Shown here: piece after piece, positions 5,998 through 10,816 of the stretch
Layout: every line of letters begins with the position of its first letter
Position numbering within the stretch: the stretch's first letter is position 1
Assembly (NCBI GenBank): GCA_003164275.1
Contig: PLSY01000223.1
Span: forward strand, 1-10,816
DNA length: 10,816 nucleotides
Source: Acidimicrobiaceae bacterium
Lineage (GTDB): Bacteria > Actinomycetota > Acidimicrobiia > Acidimicrobiales > RAAP-2
Reading direction: 5' to 3'
Position numbers and translations under genes: made by a program
Notes under the pieces: model-generated
Told to the model about the DNA's origin: nothing
Databases searched by the model: none
Seen by the model: the letters and a program-made list of their open reading frames with translations, nothing else

Positions 5998-7368
5998 ATG
6001 CCTCAGGTGATGACGGCGGGCTTCGACATGGTGAAAGGAGTCGCTACGGAGGCCCCTCCTGGCGGCCTCGAAGCCACGAGGGTGGACCAGCTCATCTGGC
6101 CCCGCGACGAGCCGGGACCGGCATTCGACCTTCCCATCGCCGAAGTGTTCGACTTCCTCGTCGAGTTGGGCCGAAACCTCGATCACCGGGCCAATCCTCA
6201 CCTGTCGGAGGCAATGGCATCGTTGGCAGTTGACCACCCGATGGGGCCGCGGGTGCTCGAGCACTACTTCGCGGGGCTTCCTGCCGTCTTCGACCGAAGC
6301 CTGCTGGAGTTCGAGTTCGAACAGGGGCTGGGATCGGGCGCTGGAGACGGGTGGCGCCAGGTCGTGGATCATCGGGGTCGGCCCTGCAACGTGAGGCCCT
6401 TTCCCCCCCGGTTGGTTCACATCCTGCCTGGCAACGTTCCCGGAGCCGCTGCAGTGACCATTGCCCGTGGCGCACTGAGCCGAGGGGTCCATCTCCTGAA
6501 GACGCCTTCGAACGATCGGTTTACGGCCCCGGCAATCCTGAAGACGATGGCCGACATCGACGCGTCACATCCGATCACGAGGTCATTTTCTTCTGTCTAC
6601 TGGAGGGGTGGGGACAAAGGAGTGGAAAGCCTCCTTTTCCGTCCCCAGTACTTCGACAAGTTGGTGGCCTGGGGCGGCGAGTCCGCCATCAGAGGGGTTC
6701 TTCAGTACGTAGGCCCGGGACTCGAACTTGTGAGCTTCGACCCGAAAGTGTCGATCTCACTGATTGGTAGGGAGGCATTTCTATCCGACGATGTATTGGA
6801 CGAGGTCGCCGAGCGGGCAGCCTGTGACGTCGCCAACTTCAATCAGGAAGGATGCGTCAGTAGCCGTTATCAATTTGTTGAGGGCACTACTGACCAGGTG
6901 GATCGGTTCTGTGAACGTCTGGTGGTCCGGCTCGGAGTAGACCGTGAGTTGGGGTCGGCCAAAGGCCCGAAGGTACCCCGTGACATTCGAGACGAGGTGG
7001 AGATTCTTCGTATGCTCGAGCCGATCGTCCGAGTCTGGGGAGGCTACGACGGAGATGGCCTGGTCGTTCGGTCAGATGCCATGGTCGATTTCCACCCCTC
7101 ATCCAAAACGGTCAACGTCGTTCCGGTCTCGAGTCTCGACGACGCAGTTCCATTGACCACGGTGGCGACCCAATCTGTGGGTGTCTATCCAGGTGAGAGG
7201 GGTCGTGAACTCCGTGACCTGCTTGCTTCCCGAGGAGTGCAGCGCGTCGTGGCCCTCGGCGAGGCCCACGAGGCCGGCATGGGCCTACCTCACGACGGAA
7301 TGTACCCGTTGCATCGATTTGTGCGCTGGATCGTCGACAATTCCACGGCGGGCCCAGCTGCGCGATGA
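5998..7368 (+). CDS. LuxC-like acyl-CoA/acyl-protein reductase
   Basis: The 456-residue protein matches the LuxC family (NADPH-dependent reductase of the aldehyde-dehydrogenase fold). HILPGNVPG (141-149) and LLKTPSND (166-173) form the nucleotide-binding region, with VAWGGESAIR (223-232) behind it. The catalytic cysteine is Cys286 in NQEGC (282-286), the same number as in Vibrio harveyi LuxC. C-terminal TQSVGVYP (391-398), PHDGM (431-435) and RFVRW (440-444) are also family-typical. LuxC reduces an acyl thioester, delivered by LuxE or as acyl-CoA, to an aldehyde. The N-terminal 40 residues are not conserved-looking. Start choice is secure: GGAGG seven bases before ATG. It is divergent from the luxE-like gene; together they would form a fatty-acid (or other carboxylic-acid) reductase. 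No luxA, luxB or luxD accompanies it, so light production is not expected. The substrate chain is unknown. Confidence 0.92.
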   Translation: MPQVMTAGFDMVKGVATEAPPGGLEATRVDQLIWPRDEPGPAFDLPIAEVFDFLVELGRNLDHRANPHLSEAMASLAVDHPMGPRVLEHYFAGLPAVFDRSLLEFEFEQGLGSGAGDGWRQVVDHRGRPCNVRPFPPRLVHILPGNVPGAAAVTIARGALSRGVHLLKTPSNDRFTAPAILKTMADIDASHPITRSFSSVYWRGGDKGVESLLFRPQYFDKLVAWGGESAIRGVLQYVGPGLELVSFDPKVSISLIGREAFLSDDVLDEVAERAACDVANFNQEGCVSSRYQFVEGTTDQVDRFCERLVVRLGVDRELGSAKGPKVPRDIRDEVEILRMLEPIVRVWGGYDGDGLVVRSDAMVDFHPSSKTVNVVPVSSLDDAVPLTTVATQSVGVYPGERGRELRDLLASRGVQRVVALGEAHEAGMGLPHDGMYPLHRFVRWIVDNSTAGPAAR

Positions 7369-7477
7369 GCCGACAGGTGCTGCGCCTGGGGCGAACTGTT
7401 ATCAACATGAATACGCGTGCCGGCCTGCCGCATTCCACCGGGAATCCGCATCAGATGCGCGGGAAAGGGATATCACT
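7369..7477 (+). promoter_or_regulatory. luxC/dioxygenase spacer with two adjacent inverted repeats
   Basis: This 109-base gap contains ATTCC-ACCG-GGAAT (7432-7445) and, directly after it, CGCATC-A-GATGCG (7447-7459), just before the ribosome binding site AAGGGA at 7465-7470. They could be an operator, an RNA hairpin in the leader of the dioxygenase message, or chance in GC-rich DNA. No clear promoter was found, so the dioxygenase may be cotranscribed with luxC. Confidence 0.35.
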
Positions 7478-8338
7478 ATGAGCAATGCGCTGAGTTCCAA
7501 GGCACTTACGCCATTTGGTTGTTCCGTCGAGGTGGACTTGTCGACGCCGCTCTCCGAGGAGGAACAGCAGGAATTGCGGGATCTGTTCGCCCGCCATCTC
7601 CTTCTGAGATTCCGTGGACAGCGGCTGACGGCGAGTGATCAGGTGCGGGTCATGGGGTACCTGGGTTCGGTCTTACGGCTACCCAGTGGGCTCGACTACG
7701 AGTACGTCTCCAACACCCGATCGGACGGCAAGCTCGGATCCGACGAGATCAGTTGGCACTCCGATATGCAGTTCAGCCCAATGCCGTTTGAGGCGCTCTC
7801 GCTGCATGCTCTGTCGGTCATCGACAAGATGACGTCCACTCGGTTCGCCAGCGGAGCCAGAGCCTACGAAAGACTGAGTTCGGACCAACGCGAATTCGTC
7901 GGTGGCCTCCACGCCCTCAATGTCTTTGCTAGTGACTTTCCAGGCCGTAACCGGTCAGTTGCCCTTTCGGCCGAAGCGCCTCGTTCCGTGCACCCTGTCG
8001 TCCAGCAACACCCGGTGACCGGCGTCCCGTTTCTTTTCGTGTCTTGGCAGCAGACTGATTCCATCGTTGGTCTCGAGGCGGGCGAGAGCGACCAACTGCT
8101 GGAGCAGCTCTTCGCCGTGCTGTACGACGAGGAGAACGTCCTCGAGCACCACTGGTCGGTCGGGGATCTGGTGATCTGGGACAATCAGTCGCTGCAGCAC
8201 GCTCGCGGAGATATCTCACGCGAAGGCGAGCGCACATTGCAGAAGGTGACTCTCGGCCAGAAGAACCTCCTGGAGATGTATCCGGAGTTCGCCGGCAAGA
8301 CCACCGACGAGCTGCGATTGTCCACCGCATCCGGCTGA
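7478..8338 (+). CDS. TauD/TfdA-family Fe(II)/2-oxoglutarate-dependent dioxygenase
   Basis: The 286-residue enzyme has the iron-binding facial triad His94 and Asp96 in ISWHSDMQFSP (91-101) and His241 in the QHARGD segment. Arg252, in a GERTLQKVT stretch, fits the 2-oxoglutarate-binding arginine of TauD enzymes. HPVTGVPFLF (178-187) is also typical. Such enzymes hydroxylate, desaturate, decarboxylate or cleave unactivated carbon centres; some in actinomycetes make isonitriles from N-carboxymethyl amino acids (ScoE type), but the ligase and carrier genes of that pathway are absent here. Start at the ATG at 7478 with AAGGGA upstream; the frame is open further 5' inside luxC, but that part reads as shadow. 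It lies 109 bases behind the luxC-like gene on the same strand and is convergent with the SnoaL-like gene. Substrate unknown. Confidence 0.9.
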   Translation: MSNALSSKALTPFGCSVEVDLSTPLSEEEQQELRDLFARHLLLRFRGQRLTASDQVRVMGYLGSVLRLPSGLDYEYVSNTRSDGKLGSDEISWHSDMQFSPMPFEALSLHALSVIDKMTSTRFASGARAYERLSSDQREFVGGLHALNVFASDFPGRNRSVALSAEAPRSVHPVVQQHPVTGVPFLFVSWQQTDSIVGLEAGESDQLLEQLFAVLYDEENVLEHHWSVGDLVIWDNQSLQHARGDISREGERTLQKVTLGQKNLLEMYPEFAGKTTDELRLSTASG

Positions 8339-8363
8339 GGAAGGTTTGCAGGGCGGCTAATCG

Positions 8364-8810
8364 TCAAACTCTGCCACCGCCAGCTGCTCGGATCACAGCT
8401 TGGGGGTCATAGAACTCTCGGTAGGTGCTCAGGCGCCCATCACGCGCCGTTGCAGTGACGATGTAGCTATTGCCGAACGGAACGAGGGAACGGGCCAGTA
8501 CCCCTGAGGAGCGAAACTCACCGAGCGCCATGGATGGATCGGCAAGCGGCCATACCTGCACATCGAGGAAGGAGATTGTCGAGAACACTTGTGCCGCCCA
8601 TTTGAAGAACGTGGTGAGCTCGGCCGTGCCCTCGTAGCGCTTCGGGCGGCCTTCGACCGCGAAGGGGAATTCGATGACCGCATCGCTGTGGAACCAGGGC
8701 AGTATCTCATCGGGTTCGAACGTCTCCAGCGACGCCAGGAAGCCGGCAAGCACCCCCGATGCGTCCAACGGTCCTCCGTCATGTCCGGGCCCATTGATCG
8801 AGCTCTTCAC
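8364..8810 (-). CDS. SnoaL-like / NTF2-fold protein
   Basis: A 148-residue protein with the compact alpha+beta NTF2 fold pattern: a helix around 17-30, ILPWFHSDAVIEFPF (36-50), a helix with YEGTAELTTFFKWAAQ (59-74), then four strands ending in RLSTYREFYDP (126-136). SnoaL-like proteins include polyketide cyclases, delta-isomerases, hydratases and many of unknown role, so the reaction cannot be named. The start is the GTG at 8810, which shares a GTGA overlap with the stop of the preceding gene and has GAGGAGG seven bases before it; the longer upstream open frame overlaps the nitroreductase-like gene and is not used. It is coupled to that gene and convergent with the dioxygenase, 25 bases apart. 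Confidence 0.82.
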   Translation of the reverse strand: MKSSINGPGHDGGPLDASGVLAGFLASLETFEPDEILPWFHSDAVIEFPFAVEGRPKRYEGTAELTTFFKWAAQVFSTISFLDVQVWPLADPSMALGEFRSSGVLARSLVPFGNSYIVTATARDGRLSTYREFYDPQAVIRAAGGGRV

Positions 8811-9292
8811 TTCCCAGCCTCCTCTGATGTCAGCGAGAGGACAACTATCGGAATCTCTCTCGTCGTCTTCTGTCGGTACTCGTCGTACGTCGGGAAGATG
8901 TCGACCATGACATCCCACAGTCTCGTGCGCTCGGCCCCGTGCGCCGTTCGAGCTAGCACCCCGAACCGCTCCCGCCCCACCTGCACTGAGGCATTTGGCT
9001 GCTCGACCAGGTTGAGGTACCAATGAGGGTGATTGCGGTGGCCCCCACGTGAACCGACGACGACATAGGTAGCGTCATCCCGGCCGTAGATGAGTGCGTT
9101 CCGGCGCAGGTCACCGGAACGCCGGCCTTTAGACAACAGGACCAGCGTCGGGATCCCGTTCCAGAGGTGGCCATCCTCACCGTCGGACTCGATGTAGCGG
9201 CGAGTGTGCTCGGCCACGTGGTTCACCGTGCTGTCGGGAGCGCGAAGAAACGCATCGTCGGAAGCGGTGAACGGAGGGCTGGCACTCGCCAT
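8807..9292 (-). CDS. DDN-type (F420-dependent) nitroreductase-family oxidoreductase
   Basis: The 161-residue protein fits the deazaflavin-dependent nitroreductase (DDN) family of split-barrel fold enzymes. Numbered from the alternative GTG at 9295, the visible blocks are HVAEHTRRYIES (26-37), LLSKGRRSGDLRRNALIYG (53-71), GGHRNHPHWYLNL (84-96) and FPTYDEYRQKTTREIPIVVL (134-153). These enzymes use reduced F420 to reduce nitro groups, quinones or enones. The organism is then expected to make F420; this is inference. Start: ATG at 9292 with AGGG six bases before it, or GTG at 9295. The gene is coupled to the SnoaL-like gene (GTGA overlap) and divergent from the hydrolase. A modest 12-residue extension exists at the C-terminus after the usual end. 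Confidence 0.9.
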   Translation of the reverse strand: MASASPPFTASDDAFLRAPDSTVNHVAEHTRRYIESDGEDGHLWNGIPTLVLLSKGRRSGDLRRNALIYGRDDATYVVVGSRGGHRNHPHWYLNLVEQPNASVQVGRERFGVLARTAHGAERTRLWDVMVDIFPTYDEYRQKTTREIPIVVLSLTSEEAGK

Positions 9293-9330
9293 CACCGTCC
9301 CTATAGTAGTGGGCGCTAACTACGGATCCA
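9279..9330. promoter_or_regulatory. Divergent promoter with palindrome GTAGTNNGCGCNNACTAC
   Basis: For the hydrolase direction CTGGCA (9279-9284), a 17-base spacer and TATAGT (9302-9307) make a reasonable promoter, with transcription starting near 9314. The complement of the same block, TACTAT, can act as a -10 for the nitroreductase-like gene, which would then have a leaderless or nearly leaderless message. An imperfect palindrome of 18 bp, GTAGT-GG-GCGC-TA-ACTAC (9306-9323), sits over the transcription start of the hydrolase; 14 of 18 bases are symmetric. It is unlike the AAGTA...TACTT sites elsewhere in the window, so a second regulator is likely if it is real. Confidence 0.5.
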
Positions 9331-9437
9331 CAAACCGCAATGCGGGCTCGCATTCGCTGGCAAGGATCGTGCTCCGCACGGCACTGATCGGTTCGACTGC
9401 TCGGGTGCGGCCAGGCGGTCCTGAATGGAGGAATGTC

Positions 9438-10121
9438 ATGGCTACCTTTGCCCTGATCCACGGTGGTTTCCACGGGGGCTGGTGTTGGGATCTACTCGTC
9501 CCGGAACTGCAGAAGCGTGGGCATCGTGCCGTTGCTCCCGACATGCCCATTTCGGATCCCACGTGCGGCAATGTGGACTATGCCGCCATCGTGATCGACG
9601 CCTTGGACGACGTCGACGATGATGTCGTGGTCGTGGGTCACTCGCAGGGAGGAACCACTGTCCCCTATGTGGCGGCCGTCAGAGAGGTGGCGAAGATGAT
9701 CTATCTGGCGTCCGCTGTACCGTTTCCCGGGGAATCGTTCGCCGAGTTTCTGGTGGCAAACCCCACCTTCCTCAATCTCGAAATCGGAGAGAGCGATGAT
9801 CGTGGGTGCATGGTCATCGCTCCCGAGGTGGCAAGGTCGACATTCTTCGACGACTGCCCGGAGGACGTGGCCGCGTGGGCAATCGCAAGGCTCCGCAATC
9901 AAGCGCCCACACCAATCGCAGAGGTGTGCTCGCTGACCGAATTTCCGAAGGTGCCTGCGGAATACATTGTCTGTCTCGATGATTCGGCCTTGAACCCGGA
10001 AGCCTGCCGGGAATTGGCCCACGACCGACTGGGTGTGGTCGCCCGGGAGATCCCGGGCAGTCACTCACCGTTCCTGACCCGGCCCTCCGAACTGGCAGAC
10101 CTGTTGGCAGCGCTGATCTGA
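9438..10121 (+). CDS. Small alpha/beta hydrolase (esterase/hydroxynitrile-lyase-like)
   Basis: The 227-residue enzyme has an oxyanion loop HGGFHGGW (8-15), the nucleophile elbow GHSQGG with Ser69 (67-72), an acid candidate Asp181 or Asp182 and the catalytic His209 in GSHSPFL (207-213). This spacing and the GSHSPFL ending are typical of the short alpha/beta hydrolases related to methylesterases and hydroxynitrile lyases. Reported roles of the family are ester hydrolysis and C-C or C-O cleavage; the substrate here is unknown. The ATG at 9438 is preferred to upstream starts in the same frame because GGAGG lies six bases before it and protein-like sequence begins there. It is divergent from the nitroreductase-like/SnoaL-like pair and 121 bases upstream of the small-ORF gene. 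A thioesterase role in place of luxD is possible, but not shown. Confidence 0.9.
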   Translation: MATFALIHGGFHGGWCWDLLVPELQKRGHRAVAPDMPISDPTCGNVDYAAIVIDALDDVDDDVVVVGHSQGGTTVPYVAAVREVAKMIYLASAVPFPGESFAEFLVANPTFLNLEIGESDDRGCMVIAPEVARSTFFDDCPEDVAAWAIARLRNQAPTPIAEVCSLTEFPKVPAEYIVCLDDSALNPEACRELAHDRLGVVAREIPGSHSPFLTRPSELADLLAALI

Positions 10122-10159
10122 GCCAGCGCAACCCATGGCGGCGCCAAGCACCTCATTGC

Positions 10160-10242
10160 AAGTAACTACTTATTAAGCTACCCTATAACCACCGATGACG
10201 GCCGGCCTCAGATTAGGGCCCGCACGTTGGGGAGGGAGCGGT
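10160..10242 (+). promoter_or_regulatory. Promoter and operator candidate B before the small ORF and P450
   Basis: The interrupted palindrome AAGTA-AC-TACTT (10160-10171), continued by ATTA to 10175, repeats site A of the luxE/luxC promoter. TATAAC (10184-10189) is a good -10 twelve bases farther, which puts the start of transcription near 10196 and the operator in the place of the -35. The closest -35-like sequence, TTGCAA (10156-10161), overlaps the operator, but its 22-base spacer is too long. The leader then runs about 47 bases to the small ORF. Confidence 0.55.
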
Positions 10243-10443
10243 ATGACTGCACTTGGTGAACACGCTGAGTTGCTGCCGACACAGACGAAGAATGGTGGCG
10301 ACGCGTGCTGTGGTCGAGCAGAGAGACGGCCGTTGACTTCCGGGAGCCATGGCGCTCAGTGTCCGACGTGCATCTCGTGGATTTCTCCCTCCCTTCGGTG
10401 GAGTGAACCCATCGTCCGGTCCCAGGGCTGGCTCGCAGAGTGA
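10243..10443 (+). CDS. Small ORF of 66 residues before the P450 gene
   Basis: A 66-residue protein of unknown family. It starts at an ATG with GGAGG (10231-10235) seven bases before it and ends 12 bases before the P450 start. Its stop overlaps the bases leading to the P450 ribosome binding site, so the two would be cotranscribed and possibly coupled. It contains a CC pair (22-23) and a CPTC motif (40-43), three tryptophans at 46, 53 and 63 in its last third, and is basic in the middle. It has no membrane helix and does not show the CxxCxxC clusters of a ferredoxin. The opposite-strand frame covering the same bases has no good start. Codon third positions are about 64% GC, which is not decisive. 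It may be a leader peptide, a metal-binding partner, a modified-peptide precursor, or a non-coding leader with a chance frame. Confidence 0.45.
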   Translation: MTALGEHAELLPTQTKNGGDACCGRAERRPLTSGSHGAQCPTCISWISPSLRWSEPIVRSQGWLAE

Positions 10444-10455
10444 GGAGATAGCGCC

Positions 10456-10816
10456 TTGCCACAAGTAACGATGACCGATGAGCCCGAGGTACTGCTTGCC
10501 CAACTTATGGCCGGAGAACTGGCTCAAGACCCCACTATCGCCATGGACCGGCTCCGGGAGGTCGCCCCGATCCACCGAAGTGACCAGTTCAACGGATGGT
10601 TCCTTACGCGCTACGACGATTGCCTTGAGTTGTTGCGGTCGACGTCGTTCGATGTGGCATTGGGTGAGCACCTTGCAATAGCCGATCCGCGCTACGGCGA
10701 CAGCGCGTTCCTCCAGAATGTGGCGAACATCCTTTCATTCATGAATCCTCCGCAGCACACGCGGTGTCGGCGCCTGGTGTCGCGTGCTTTCTCCCCTCGG
10801 AGCTTGGCGCTCTCGA
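10456..10816 (+). CDS. Cytochrome P450 (N-terminal part, cut by the window end)
   Basis: The first 120 residues of a bacterial P450. The N-terminal helices are followed by the beta-1 region WFLTRYDDCLELLRS (48-62), which matches the P450 xWxxxRYDDVxxxLRD pattern, and by the C-helix block FMNPPQHTRCRRLVSRAFSP (95-114). HTR is at 101-103; this block contacts the heme propionates. The I-helix, ExxR and heme-cysteine regions lie beyond the window. The TTG at 10456 is chosen as start because AGGAG lies eight bases before it; the next ATG, five codons on at 10471, is too far from it. The enzyme would hydroxylate or otherwise oxidise the cluster's product, with an external redox partner. The substrate cannot be inferred from this part. 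Confidence 0.93.
   Translation, partial: MPQVTMTDEPEVLLAQLMAGELAQDPTIAMDRLREVAPIHRSDQFNGWFLTRYDDCLELLRSTSFDVALGEHLAIADPRYGDSAFLQNVANILSFMNPPQHTRCRRLVSRAFSPRSLALS

Noticed and set aside
5926..6492. Minus-strand open frame of 188 codons opposite the start of luxC
   Set aside because: It would cover the divergent promoter and luxC; composition is that of an antisense shadow.
7181..7477. Longer start for the dioxygenase inside luxC
   Set aside because: The upstream part overlaps luxC, is cysteine/arginine-rich without family resemblance, and the ATG at 7478 has its own AAGGGA.
8344..8369. Terminator between the dioxygenase and the SnoaL-like gene
   Set aside because: Only GTTTG/CAAAC arms of five bases with a 16-base loop are present and no T-run follows, so it is too weak to call.
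8811..9023. Longer start for the SnoaL-like protein
   Set aside because: The extension overlaps the F420 enzyme gene in another frame; the GTG at 8810 has a GAGGAGG and a GTGA overlap.
5998..10816. Bioluminescence operon
   Set aside because: No luciferase subunits or luxD; the LuxC/LuxE pair alone makes aldehydes, not light.
1..10816. tRNA genes or att sites
   Set aside because: No cloverleaf with a GGTTCGAATCC-type arm outside coding sequence was found, and no long direct repeat flanks the junction.

Overview
The window looks like actinobacterial DNA. It is GC-rich and carries a cytochrome P450, a deazaflavin (F420)-type nitroreductase-family protein, and a TrbL-type conjugation gene with the long Ala/Gly/Pro/Ser tail common in Actinomycetota. 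The species cannot be told from sequence alone. No rRNA, tRNA, CRISPR array or complete insertion sequence was seen.

Region 1 (1 to about 2080, minus strand) is the edge of a conjugative or integrative element. A small two-helix membrane protein of DUF6112 type (1460-1780) is followed one base later by a TrbL/VirB6-like channel protein (25-1458). The first ten codons of the next gene (1-32) overlap the end of trbL. Upstream of this operon is a 300-base non-coding stretch with four copies of CGTCACCCT, one of them inside a perfect 12-bp palindrome.

Region 2 (about 2080 to 3555) is a junction. It holds an orphan beta-rich small protein (2080-2556, minus), a frameshifted gene with CxxC motifs (2679-3248, plus), and several hundred bases where no gene could be recognised.

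Region 3 (3556 to 10816) is a metabolic cluster. On the minus strand, a LuxE-like acyl-adenylating enzyme (4515-5858) is followed two bases later by an aldo/keto reductase (3556-4512). Divergent from luxE is a LuxC-like acyl-CoA/acyl-thioester reductase (5998-7368), then a TauD-type Fe(II)/2-oxoglutarate dioxygenase (7478-8338). Convergent with these is a translationally coupled pair, a DDN-type F420 enzyme (8807-9292) and a SnoaL/NTF2-like protein (8364-8810). Divergent from that pair is a small alpha/beta hydrolase (9438-10121). A 66-codon small ORF with a strong ribosome binding site (10243-10443) and a cytochrome P450 cut off by the window end (10456-) follow.

The likely logic, which is inference, is that LuxE activates a carboxylic acid, LuxC reduces it to an aldehyde and the aldo/keto reductase may take it to an alcohol. 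The dioxygenase, P450, F420 enzyme, SnoaL-like protein and hydrolase would tailor the product. No luciferase or luxD is present, so this is not a bioluminescence operon. A nearly identical palindrome, AAGTANNTACTTANTA, lies in both the luxE/luxC divergent promoter and the promoter before the small ORF and P450. This is the best sequence evidence that the two ends of the region are one regulon.
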